Shown here one piece after another: positions 7,044-13,760 of a stretch of DNA of 18,661 nucleotides. The translations under genes and the position numbers were made by a program. Numbering within the stretch: the first letter of the stretch is position 1; the number at the start of each line of letters is the position of its first letter. The notes under the pieces are model-generated. The model saw only the letters and a list, made by a program, of their open reading frames with translations, ran no database searches and was not told the origin of the DNA. Source of the DNA: JBDNDK01 sp046719185 (GTDB taxonomy: Bacteria; Armatimonadota; UBA5829); contig JBDNDK010000029.1 of the NCBI GenBank assembly GCA_046719185.1, positions 1-18,661 of the forward strand, read 5' to 3'.

Positions 7044-7073
7044 ATGGTAAAAGATAATAGCTTAGCTTGTCAA
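7044..7073 (-). promoter_or_regulatory. Promoter of the NlpC/P60 gene
   Basis: A perfect -35 TTGACA (7073-7068) is followed after 18 bases by TACCAT (7049-7044), four of six bases matching TATAAT. Transcription would begin near 7037. Confidence 0.5.
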
Positions 7074-7120
7074 CCTTTTACCTAGTGTTTTTTCAGTTTT
7101 TTTAATTCCACCGTTCAAAA

Positions 7121-7146
7121 TATTTTGTTTTGATGAAAACAAAATA
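7121..7146. promoter_or_regulatory. Perfect 11-bp inverted repeat, operator-like
   Basis: TATTTTGTTTT (7121-7131) and AAAACAAAATA (7136-7146) are exact reverse complements around GATG. It lies between the divergent hydrolase and sigma-factor promoters. There is no T-run after it on either strand, so a protein-binding site is more likely than a terminator. Confidence 0.4.
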
Positions 7147-7159
7147 CTATATTACAAAA

Positions 7160-7211
7160 TAAGTCTTATATATATAATATGTACATAGAAATGCCCATTA
7201 AATAAGACTTA
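7160..7211. promoter_or_regulatory. Second inverted repeat in the divergent region
   Basis: TAAGTCTTA (7160-7168) recurs as its reverse complement TAAGACTTA at 7203-7211. Each arm is itself nearly palindromic, so the two could be separate binding sites for one dimeric regulator. The function is not known. The rest of 7074-7275 is very AT-rich and holds no gene. Confidence 0.3.
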
Positions 7212-7275
7212 CCCTTTCATTATCGACAGTTTGTAATAAAATATTTAGGGTTTATTATAATAATAATTTTTTATT

Positions 7276-7303
7276 GGAACTTCAGTTAATATAGTTTGCG
7301 TAT
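7276..7303 (+). promoter_or_regulatory. Candidate ECF-type promoter driving its own sigma gene
   Basis: GGAACTT (7276-7282) equals the -35 element of RpoE-group promoters. Fifteen bases later lies GCGTAT (7298-7303), related to RpoE -10 (GTCTAA) and containing the CGTA of SigW promoters. Transcription would begin around 7310, just ahead of GGAGGA and the GTG start. A TATAAT at 7256-7261 could be an additional housekeeping promoter. Confidence 0.5.
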
Positions 7304-7334
7304 CAATATTAGATGGAATCGGAGGAGCGGTCTT

Positions 7335-7913
7335 GTGGAAATAGCAAATGTTATGTCTGATGCTGCCAGAAAAGAAGATAGAAAAGAGTTTGATAGACTG
7401 GTTGAAAAGTATCACAGACAAGCATATAACATAGCATATAGAATGGCAGGAAACCATGCTGATGCTGAAGATTTAGTGCAGGAAGCTTTTATTAAGGCAT
7501 TCAGATTTTTTGATCAATACAAAAGGGAACTTCCTTTTGATAGTTGGCTGTATAAGATATTATCAAATGTATTTATTGATAAACTCAGAAGAAAGCCAAA
7601 AGCTCCTATTAGATCTTTAGATCAACCTATAGACCTTGGTGATGGTGAAACACAATTTGAGGTTGCTGATAAAGCTGATGGTCCTGAAAAAGCTGTTTTG
7701 TCTATGGAAATGGACAGCAGAATTCAAGATGCATTAAGTTCGATGCCTGAGGTTTTTAGATTGACTGTGATATATGCTGATATTGAAGGCTTTTCTTATG
7801 AAGAAATTGCTGAGGCAACAAATACAAATGTTGGCACAGTAAGATCAAGGCTTCATAGAGGCAGAAAAATGCTTAAAGATATACTAAAAAATACTGATTT
7901 GTTTCAAAGTTAA
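7335..7913 (+). CDS. ECF sigma factor, RpoE/SigW type
   Basis: This 192-residue extracytoplasmic-function sigma factor directs RNA polymerase to stress promoters. Region 2 spans about residues 19-88: FDRLVEKYHRQAYNIAYRM, then ADAEDLVQEAFIKAF and WLYKILSNVFIDKLRR. An acidic linker follows at 95-120. Region 4 spans about 130-183: ALSSMPEVFRLTVIYAD, then EGFSYEEIAEATNTNVGTVR and SRLHRGRKML, the helix-turn-helix that reads the -35. The start is GTG 7335 with GGAGGA nine bases upstream; upstream in-frame codons back to 7296 would overlap the promoter. The anti-sigma gene follows 14 bases later, so the two are co-transcribed. A candidate self-recognised promoter precedes it. Confidence 0.95.
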   Translation: MEIANVMSDAARKEDRKEFDRLVEKYHRQAYNIAYRMAGNHADAEDLVQEAFIKAFRFFDQYKRELPFDSWLYKILSNVFIDKLRRKPKAPIRSLDQPIDLGDGETQFEVADKADGPEKAVLSMEMDSRIQDALSSMPEVFRLTVIYADIEGFSYEEIAEATNTNVGTVRSRLHRGRKMLKDILKNTDLFQS

Positions 7914-7927
7914 GGCAGGTGTTTAGA

Positions 7928-8452
7928 ATGAGTTGTCATCACATTTTTAATTTACTTTCTGCATATATTGATGGTGAGCTTACAGGTGCTCAGATGCTGG
8001 AAGTGAGAAGGCATCTTTCGGATTGTGAAGAATGCAGAAAAGAATATGAAGAGTTGCTTCAAACAAAACAGCTTCTTGCAAACCTTACATTTGCTATGCC
8101 GAAAGCTGGTTTTGCAGATGAACTTTGCAAAAAGCTTGATGAAGTGAGCTATGCTTCAAAAAGAAGATTCCATTTTGGTGATTTATTTCATGTGAAATTC
8201 AGCCCTGTGGCTGCTGCATTAGCTGTTGTTGCTATTGCATTGACTGTATTTGGTAATATGGGTCTTCAGCCATTAGAACAAAATGAATCAGCTATTAAAG
8301 TTGCCTCAAATCCTGAGATACTTGAAGCAAACACTATTTCAACTATACCAGAATTGCCAGAAGAATTAGTATTATTTACAAACAATAAGCCTTTGCCTGT
8401 AGCATCAAATATCGCCCATCAAAATTATAGCTTTGCATTTGCAGATTATTAA
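7928..8452 (+). CDS. Anti-sigma factor with zinc-finger (ZAS, zf-HC2) domain and one membrane helix
   Basis: This 174-residue protein should hold the upstream sigma factor inactive. The N-terminal cytoplasmic zinc anti-sigma domain has Cys3, His29, Cys33 and Cys36. The spacing Cys-x25-His-x3-Cys-x2-Cys equals that of RsrA, the redox-sensing anti-sigma factor of Streptomyces; His4 or His5 could replace Cys3. The motif SAYIDGELTGAQMLEVRRHL is typical. One membrane helix lies at about 93-112 (PVAAALAVVAIALTVFG), followed by about 60 residues outside. ATG 7928 is chosen because AAGGCAGG lies eight bases upstream; GTG 7919 would overlap it. A terminator follows, so the operon has two genes, with the HtrA protease next under separate control. 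Confidence 0.9.
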   Translation: MSCHHIFNLLSAYIDGELTGAQMLEVRRHLSDCEECRKEYEELLQTKQLLANLTFAMPKAGFADELCKKLDEVSYASKRRFHFGDLFHVKFSPVAAALAVVAIALTVFGNMGLQPLEQNESAIKVASNPEILEANTISTIPELPEELVLFTNNKPLPVASNIAHQNYSFAFADY

Positions 8453-8464
8453 AAATTAAAATAG

Positions 8465-8511
8465 AACACCGTGCTAGCCTATATTCTTGATAAGTTAGCA
8501 CGGTGTTTTGT
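8465..8511 (+). terminator. Terminator of the sigma/anti-sigma operon
   Basis: AACACCGTGCTA (8465-8476) and TAGCACGGTGTT (8496-8507) form a perfect 12-bp stem with a 19-base loop. A short, interrupted T tract (TTTTG) overlaps the end of the stem. It lies 12 bases after the anti-sigma stop. Confidence 0.75.
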
Positions 8512-8553
8512 GTAACATCAAGCATTTAATACCGTCATTTACTATTGAAAGCT

Positions 8554-8579
8554 AACCTGAACTATTACCTTCTCAGGTT
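8554..8579. promoter_or_regulatory. Inverted repeat upstream of htrA
   Basis: AACCTGA (8554-8560) and TCAGGTT (8573-8579) are exact reverse complements with a 12-base centre. GCT before and AGC after extend the match across a two-base bulge. It lies about 75 bases ahead of the htrA start and has no T tail, so it could be an operator or leader hairpin. An RpoE-like -35 (TGAACTA) overlaps it, but the spacing to any -10 is poor. Confidence 0.35.
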
Positions 8580-8653
8580 CTAGCATAATTATTCATAAAA
8601 GCAGTATAAATTATGGGTAAAATATTCAGCAAAACTTACTATGGAGGAAATCT

Positions 8654-10117
8654 GTGTTTATGAAACAAATCTTCTCAAAAAGAAATACTTCAACAATTAT
8701 CATTTGTATTCTTTGCCTTGCATTAGGTTTTTCTTTGGCTTGGAATTTTAAGACTTCAAATACCACTCCTGCCATTGCATCTCCAGATATAGCAAATATT
8801 GGTGATATGAGAAATGTTTTTATAAAAATTGCAGAGCAAGCATCACCAACTGTTGTTAATATTACAGCTGAAAGAAAAGTTGAAAGAAGAAGTATGGAAT
8901 TACCAGATATATTTGATTGGTTCCCATTTGGCACTCCTCCAAGAGACAATCAGCCAAGAAGAGAGTTTTCTACATCATCTGGCACTGGTGTAATTGTTAG
9001 ATCTGATGGATATATCCTTACTAATAATCATGTTGTAGAGGGTGCTGAGAATGTAACTGTTAAATTATCAGATGGCAGAGAATTTTCTGGTGAAGTGAAA
9101 AGAGATCCAAAGACAGATCTAGCTCTAATAAAAATAGATGCAAAAAATTTACCTACAGCTAAGTTTGCAGACTCAGATAATGTGAAAGTAGGTCAATGGG
9201 CAATTGCTATTGGCAATCCATTTGGATTTGAAAACACTGTTACTGTTGGAGTTGTGAGTGCTATCACAAGAGAATTCTTTGTTCCTGATAGATCTGGTTC
9301 TGGTGAAGGCACTTTTTATCCAGATGCAATTCAGACAGATGCTTCAATCAATCCCGGCAATTCAGGAGGACCTTTGCTTGATATTGATGGCAATGTTATA
9401 GGTATCAACTCTGCTATATTCTCAGGCTCTGGTGGAAATGTGGGAATAGGCTTTGCTGTTCCGTCAAACACTGCAAAGTTTGTAATGAATCAATTGATAG
9501 AAAGTGGAAAAGTTGTTAGAGGATTTTTAGGAATACTGCCTAGCAATCTTACACCTGTTCTTGCTGAGAGACTCGGCACAAAATCTGGTGCATTAGTTGA
9601 ATCTGTAACAAAAGGTACTGCTGCTGAAAAGGCAGGCATTAAAGTTAAGGATGTAATAATTAGTATAGATGGAAAACCTGTAAGAAACTCTCTTGATTTA
9701 AGAAGAATTGTTCAATCAACAAAGCCCGGAACAGAGATTGATGTGGTTGTGGTAAGGGATAAAAAAGAAATCACCTTAAAAGTAACATTAGATGATGCTT
9801 CAAGTGATGTTGTTGAAACACAAAGTGATGTCTCAGATAAAGTAGGATTAAGAGTAGCACCATTATCTGATGATATTGCAGCCTCACTCAATATACCTGC
9901 AGATGTAAGAGGTGTTGTAGTGATGTCAGTTGAGCCGGGCAGTGCAGCATCAAGAGCTGGAATTAGACAAAGAGATGTTATTATAGAAATTGATAATGAG
10001 CCAGTGAGAAGTGTTGCTGAATTTACAAATATTATAAATAGGCTTAAAGTTGGACACACTGCAATTGTTGTTATCCAGAGAGGTGATAGAAGCGTTATTG
10101 TTGAGATGAGATTATAG
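8654..10117 (+). CDS. htrA: Membrane-anchored HtrA/DegP serine protease with two PDZ domains
   Basis: This 487-residue envelope quality-control protease degrades misfolded exported proteins. An N-terminal helix at about 14-30 acts as a signal anchor. The trypsin-like domain (about 105-285) has the full triad: His126 (TNNHVVEG), Asp155 (KTDLALI) and Ser237 (PGNSGGP). Two PDZ domains follow, at about 288-380 (RGFLGILP...VSIDGKP-type segment) and 397-487 (ending IQRGDRSVIVEMRL). Segment 73-105 is rich in charge and Pro. The start is GTG 8654, six bases after GGAGG (8643-8647); ATG 8660 is the alternative. It sits directly after an ECF sigma/anti-sigma operon, and in many bacteria HtrA genes belong to such regulons. 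Confidence 0.96.
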   Translation: MFMKQIFSKRNTSTIIICILCLALGFSLAWNFKTSNTTPAIASPDIANIGDMRNVFIKIAEQASPTVVNITAERKVERRSMELPDIFDWFPFGTPPRDNQPRREFSTSSGTGVIVRSDGYILTNNHVVEGAENVTVKLSDGREFSGEVKRDPKTDLALIKIDAKNLPTAKFADSDNVKVGQWAIAIGNPFGFENTVTVGVVSAITREFFVPDRSGSGEGTFYPDAIQTDASINPGNSGGPLLDIDGNVIGINSAIFSGSGGNVGIGFAVPSNTAKFVMNQLIESGKVVRGFLGILPSNLTPVLAERLGTKSGALVESVTKGTAAEKAGIKVKDVIISIDGKPVRNSLDLRRIVQSTKPGTEIDVVVVRDKKEITLKVTLDDASSDVVETQSDVSDKVGLRVAPLSDDIAASLNIPADVRGVVVMSVEPGSAASRAGIRQRDVIIEIDNEPVRSVAEFTNIINRLKVGHTAIVVIQRGDRSVIVEMRL

Positions 10118-10158
10118 CAAAAAATACACGAGACGCATTTTTATGCGTCTCGTGTTTA
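10116..10158. terminator. Bidirectional terminator between htrA and rsgA
   Basis: ACACGAGACGCAT (10126-10138) and ATGCGTCTCGTGT (10143-10155) form a perfect 13-bp stem with a TTTT loop. On the minus strand it is followed by TATTTTTT, a strong tail for rsgA. On the plus strand only TTT follows, for htrA. Confidence 0.88.
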
Positions 10159-10175
10159 ACAAATTATTTGTTTAT

Positions 10176-11249
10176 TTATCTGCCGTTATTCTTTTTCTTT
10201 GCAAAGTTTTTTGCTCTTTTCATTTCATTAAAACTTCCAAACATAGAATTTAGTTTTTCTGTTTCAATTTGTTTAGCTGAAAGTCCATCATAACGAGCTT
10301 CTTTTTGCAGCTTTTTGTAATTTTCAAGCCGTCTTTTATCAAGCCTTCCAGATTCAATAGCTTTTAATACTGCACATTCTGGTTCAGATGTATGAGTGCA
10401 GTCATTAAATCTACACTCCTTCACAAGCATATCAATCTCAGTAAATGATTTAGATAAATCAACTGAATCAACACCCAACTCCCTCATCCCTGGTGTATCT
10501 ATTAAAATTCCACCTTGCGGAAGTATAATCAATTCCCTGCTAGTTGTTGTGTGTCTTCCTTTGTCATCATCTCTAATTGATGAAGTATTAAAAAGCTCTT
10601 TGCCAGCAATCATATTTATTAGTGTTGATTTTCCAACACCAGAAGACCCAATAAAAGAGGCTGTAGTCTCTTTCTTTATAAAAGAAAGGACTTTTTCAAC
10701 AGACATTTTATCAAATCGGGAAGTAGAAATTATTTCTACACCTATTGCTATTGAAGATATCTCAGACATTATATCTTCTAAGTTATCACATAAATCAGAT
10801 TTGGTTAATATAATCACAGGTTTTGCCCTGCTATCCCATGCAACAGAAAGGTATCTTTCTAGTCTGCTTAGGTTGTAATCATTATTAAGTGACATACAGA
10901 TAAATATAATGTCAATATTTGCAGCAACAACTTGTGTTTGATTAGTTAATCCGACTGCAATGCGTTCAAAACTGCTTTTTCTTGTTAAAACTTTGTGAAT
11001 AATTGCATTTCCAGAATGCATATCCACTCGGTCAACCATAACAAAATCACCAACAGCTGGATATTCATTTAGCTGTGTAGTTTCAAATCGCAATTTGCCA
11101 GATATTTCTGCAAATCCTTCACTATATTCAGTAACTATTTTATATAATTTTTTATATTGAGATACGATTCTTGCCAAGTTCAAATCTGGGTATATTGAAG
11201 CTTCAGCAAAGAAACGATCGGTAGCACCATATTTTTTTAGTTTGTTCAA
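10176..11249 (-). CDS. rsgA: Ribosome small-subunit maturation GTPase RsgA
   Basis: RsgA checks late 30S assembly and releases on GTP hydrolysis. The 357 residues show the circularly permuted GTPase order: an N-terminal OB-fold (about 35-95, with PAVGDFVMVDR), then TKSD (149-152, the G4 motif), then the P-loop GSSGVGKST (201-209), then G2 around the RHTTTSREL stretch and DTPG (251-254). A zinc knuckle follows with Cys279, Cys284, His286 and Cys292. The C-terminus is helical and Lys-rich. The start is TTG 11249 with GGAGG nine bases upstream; no ATG is available near the family start. It has its own long leader (11250-11480) containing a candidate leader peptide and competing hairpins, and shares a terminator with htrA. 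Confidence 0.95.
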   Translation of the reverse strand: MNKLKKYGATDRFFAEASIYPDLNLARIVSQYKKLYKIVTEYSEGFAEISGKLRFETTQLNEYPAVGDFVMVDRVDMHSGNAIIHKVLTRKSSFERIAVGLTNQTQVVAANIDIIFICMSLNNDYNLSRLERYLSVAWDSRAKPVIILTKSDLCDNLEDIMSEISSIAIGVEIISTSRFDKMSVEKVLSFIKKETTASFIGSSGVGKSTLINMIAGKELFNTSSIRDDDKGRHTTTSRELIILPQGGILIDTPGMRELGVDSVDLSKSFTEIDMLVKECRFNDCTHTSEPECAVLKAIESGRLDKRRLENYKKLQKEARYDGLSAKQIETEKLNSMFGSFNEMKRAKNFAKKKNNGR

Positions 11250-11255
11250 TTTATA

Positions 11256-11329
11256 TTACCTCCATAACTGAAAACTCTCAGACAGGGAGGTATAATGCAA
11301 TTAGAATTTTATTTTACACATACCTCCCT
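11256..11329 (-). promoter_or_regulatory. Candidate translational attenuator of rsgA (three competing segments)
   Basis: On the minus strand segment 1 AGGGAGGTAT (11329-11320) is fully complementary to segment 2 ATACCTCCCT (11293-11284). Segment 2 can instead pair over seven bases, TACCTCC with GGAGGTA (11263-11257), with the rsgA ribosome site. So pairing 1:2 leaves rsgA open, while pairing 2:3 would hide its ribosome site. Segment 1 lies inside a small reading frame, so ribosomes on that frame would decide the pairing. Confidence 0.45.
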
Positions 11330-11368
11330 ACAAAAGACACTTTTTCCTACAATAGTTTTGTTGATCAT
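11309..11368 (-). CDS. Candidate 19-residue leader peptide upstream of rsgA
   Basis: ATG at 11368 follows GAGG at six bases and opens a frame for MINKTIVGKSVFCREVCVK, stopping at 11309, sixty bases before the rsgA start. Codons 14-17 cover segment 1 of the rsgA leader hairpin, as in erm-type translation attenuators. Its only support is the ribosome site and its placement. No similarity is recognised. Confidence 0.35.
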   Translation of the reverse strand: MINKTIVGKSVFCREVCVK

Positions 11369-11450
11369 AAACTACCTCTTTTCTTATAAATAAGGTCTAA
11401 TTATATTTAATTAGACTTGATATATCAATTTTATTTTTCTTAAAGAATAT

Positions 11451-11475
11451 GATTTCAAATCAAGTTTAGAATAAC
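11451..11475. repeat. Decayed single module of the dispersed repeat
   Basis: GATTTCAAATCAAGTTTAGA followed by ATAAC matches the third module of the repeat at 211-235 and 16793-16818, with the final GGAATGAC decayed to AGAATAAC. No other module is visible beside it. Confidence 0.6.
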
Positions 11476-11483
11476 AGCATCTT

Positions 11484-11527
11484 AAAAAAAACAAAAACCC
11501 AGACCTCAAACAAATAAAGTCTGGGTT
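11484..11527 (-). terminator. Terminator of the oxidoreductase-TPR operon
   Basis: On the minus strand AACCCAGAC (11527-11519) pairs with GTCTGGGTT (11504-11496), followed by a T-rich tail (T5 G T8, 11497-11484). It lies 27 bases after the TPR stop and separates this operon from rsgA. Confidence 0.9.
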
Positions 11528-11553
11528 GATTTTATTATTTTTATACTATAATC

Positions 11554-12345
11554 TTAATTATAATATTTATGCTCAGAGTCAATAGGTAGGGTTTGCATAT
11601 CTATTTGCTTTAATATTGCAATGCCTCCAGGGCTAAGCAAAAACCCTCTTTCAATGAGAGCATTTTCCATATCTAATATAAGCTTTGCTCTAAAAACAGA
11701 ATCTTCAAGTGCAATAGTTAATACTTGTTTTAACTGATAGCTGTCTAAAGAGGTAATGGCATCTCTTGCTTCATTTGCAAGTTCTCCAGTTGGGTCCATT
11801 TCAAGAGCTTGTAAAAATGCAGCCATAGCTTTTGTTATTTCACCTTTTTGCTGGAGCAGTGTTGCCTTTTTATAGAAATTTATAGGATCCATAGGGCAAA
11901 GAGCTATCATTCTATTTATTATTTTAAGAGCTTTGTCTAATAGACCCTTCTGAAGATATGCAACAGCCATTGCATCAAGTGCCATAAGATTTCTAGGTGA
12001 TACATCAAGGCATCTCTTACTTATCTTTAATGTTTCATCATATCTTCCAAGTTCAAGCAATACACTAAATAGCTCTTCCTGAAGGCTTGTATTTTCCGGT
12101 TCAATCTCAAGAGCTTTTTGCATACATTCTACTGCAAGAGCAATTTCATTATTGTTTTTATATATATTAGCAAGCTGAATATGAGATTTAGGACAATTAG
12201 GATCAAGACTTATTGCTTCATTTACAGCATTAATAGCTTCTTCAAAACGTCCTTTTCTCACAAGTGAATTTGATTTTCTTATAAGGCTTGCTATTTTTTT
12301 CTGATTATTATTTTCACATTTATTTGTCTCAAGGCTTATCATCAT
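11554..12345 (-). CDS. TPR protein with a C-terminal Nif11/RiPP-leader-like tail
   Basis: The protein has 263 residues and no signal peptide. About five tetratricopeptide repeats cover 17-187, e.g. RKGRFEEAINAVNEAISLDP at 30-49 and NEIALAVECMQKALEIEPEN at 66-85. TPR arrays hold partner proteins. After a short break, residues 203-255 do not look like TPR: LTIALEDSVFRAKLILDMEN, then ALIERGFLLSPGGIAILKQI. The pattern D..FR..L..D...AL...GF.LS resembles Nif11-like and Franean1_4349-type leader regions of ribosomally made peptides; this is by eye. Two ATGs (12345, 12342) are possible, AGGA upstream favouring the second. It starts 14 bases after the oxidoreductase stop and shares its transcript. The partner is unknown. 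Confidence 0.85.
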   Translation of the reverse strand: MMISLETNKCENNNQKKIASLIRKSNSLVRKGRFEEAINAVNEAISLDPNCPKSHIQLANIYKNNNEIALAVECMQKALEIEPENTSLQEELFSVLLELGRYDETLKISKRCLDVSPRNLMALDAMAVAYLQKGLLDKALKIINRMIALCPMDPINFYKKATLLQQKGEITKAMAAFLQALEMDPTGELANEARDAITSLDSYQLKQVLTIALEDSVFRAKLILDMENALIERGFLLSPGGIAILKQIDMQTLPIDSEHKYYN

Positions 12346-12359
12346 TCAGTCCTGCCTTT

Positions 12360-13403
12360 TTATTGGAATTTTATTGGCAGCCCTGTTCTAGCAGATTCAT
12401 AAATTGCAAGCACAACTTCAACAGCTTTTCTTGCTTCTTCTCCGCTCACAGATGGCTCTCTGTCCATTTTAATAGCTTCACAAAAATCTTCTATCTGAAG
12501 TCTATGACCTTCAGTTGCTTCAGATGTGATAGGAGTGTGTGCAGTTCCTATTTTTACATCCACTCCACCTTTTCCATCTACATCACAGGAGGCTGTTATC
12601 TCCGGCACATCCCATTTTATTATTTTTTCACCATCTACTAATATAGTTCCATGTTCTCCATGAAACTCAAGCCTATGGTTCATCCCTGGATTTACAGAAG
12701 TTGTTCCTTCCAAAACTCCAAAAGCACCACTTTTATATTTAATCACTGCACAAGCAGTGTCTTCAACATCAATATTTCTTACTAAATGGTCACATAAAGC
12801 ATATACACTTTCAATAGGTCCCATAATCCATCTCATTAGATCTATCATATGGATACCTTGATTCATCAGTGCTCCGCCGCCATCAAGTTCCCAAGTTCCT
12901 CTCCAATCAGCACTATCATAATAATGCTGTGATCTGTAATATTTAAGATATGCATCACCTAATACAGTTTTACCCATACATCCACTAGTAATTGCATCTC
13001 TTATCATTCTCCACATTGGAGAGGTTCTTCTCTGAAAAATGCATCCAAGCTTCACATTTGCTTTTTTGCATTCATCAATAAGTAAATCAATTTTCTCAAG
13101 AGTTATATCAATCGGTTTTTCAGACAAAACATGTTTTCCGCATCTTGCTGCAGCTATTCCCATTTCTGCATGCATACCGCTTGGAGTGCATATTGATACT
13201 GCTTCTATTGTATCACTTTCAAGCATCTCTTGATAATTGGTGTAAATACTAGAAATTCCATATTCATCAGCAACTTTTTTTGCTTTTTCAGGTAAAATAT
13301 CACAAACAGCAACCAATTCTGCATTTTTTGCAGAAGTTATTGCCTTGGCATGCCATGGTCCTATCACTCCACAGCCTATTATGCCAAATCTCACTTTATT
13401 CAA
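12360..13403 (-). CDS. Gfo/Idh/MocA family NAD(P)-dependent oxidoreductase
   Basis: This 347-residue dehydrogenase probably acts on a sugar, inositol or nucleotide-sugar. Residues 5-16 (RFGIIGCGVIGPWHAK) form the Rossmann nucleotide-binding loop. Asp35 in AVCDILPEKA is the likely NAD(H)-binding acid. SEKPIDITL (94-102) holds the catalytic EKP lysine, Lys96. GGGALMNQGIHMIDLMRWIMG (175-195) gives the conserved His185 and Asp188. Length and order of motifs are typical. The substrate cannot be told and there is no sugar gene nearby to help. The start is TTG 13403 with AGGGAG nine bases upstream. It is the first gene of a two-gene operon with the TPR protein, preceded by a leader with several complementary segments. 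Confidence 0.93.
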   Translation of the reverse strand: MNKVRFGIIGCGVIGPWHAKAITSAKNAELVAVCDILPEKAKKVADEYGISSIYTNYQEMLESDTIEAVSICTPSGMHAEMGIAAARCGKHVLSEKPIDITLEKIDLLIDECKKANVKLGCIFQRRTSPMWRMIRDAITSGCMGKTVLGDAYLKYYRSQHYYDSADWRGTWELDGGGALMNQGIHMIDLMRWIMGPIESVYALCDHLVRNIDVEDTACAVIKYKSGAFGVLEGTTSVNPGMNHRLEFHGEHGTILVDGEKIIKWDVPEITASCDVDGKGGVDVKIGTAHTPITSEATEGHRLQIEDFCEAIKMDREPSVSGEEARKAVEVVLAIYESARTGLPIKFQ

Positions 13404-13412
13404 TTTTTAACA

Positions 13413-13505
13413 CTCCCTACCAATCCTTGTTGGAAAAATATGGCATCTGAGGATTTATATACAAGGATAAAACAATTATTGCTGTACCCCAAATGCCGGA
13501 ATCCT
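13413..13505 (-). promoter_or_regulatory. Oxidoreductase leader with pseudoknot-like and alternative pairings
   Basis: On the minus strand AGGATT (13505-13500) pairs with AATCCT (13455-13450) and GGCAT (13497-13493) with ATGCC (13446-13442). Their order is a-b-a'-b', the order of a pseudoknot. In competition, ATCCTTGT (13468-13461) pairs with ACAAGGAT (13430-13423), just four bases before the ribosome site AGGGAG (13418-13413). A weak extended -10 (TGATAATAT) a few bases upstream would start the RNA close to AGGATT. This looks like a folded regulatory leader; no known riboswitch class is recognised. Bases 13506-13678 are AT-rich without other features. Confidence 0.35.
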
Positions 13506-13678
13506 AAAATATAATATTATCATTTATTTTCAGAAATCCTGCAACAATCAAAAAAACTAACATTATGACCAAATGATAATGAAATGAAATTATATTTTTT
13601 AGTTTTTGTTTATTAGTGTTATGTTGAAATTATAAATATTTATAAAAACTTTTATTTGTAAATATATATAAAGAGAAT

Positions 13679-13726
13679 GCGGGTATTATCCAAAAAAGAC
13701 CAATCATCTCCATGGATAACACCCGC
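13679..13726 (-). terminator. Probable terminator of the 65-residue gene
   Basis: On the minus strand GCGGGTGTTATCC (13726-13714) pairs along 13 bp with GGATAATACCCGC (13691-13679). The only non-standard pair is G-U on this strand and would be A-C on the other, which argues for the minus strand. The tail is only moderately T-rich. It lies 35 bases after the stop at 13761. Confidence 0.55.
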
Positions 13727-13760
13727 AAACAGTATACTATGGAGGGCTGTTAAGTGTTCT

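Noticed and set aside
11295..11393. 32-codon frame on the plus strand after AGGGAGG
   Set aside because: Its ribosome site is the other arm of the inverted repeat in the rsgA leader, so the site follows from the hairpin. The peptide has no recognisable features and runs against the local transcription direction.
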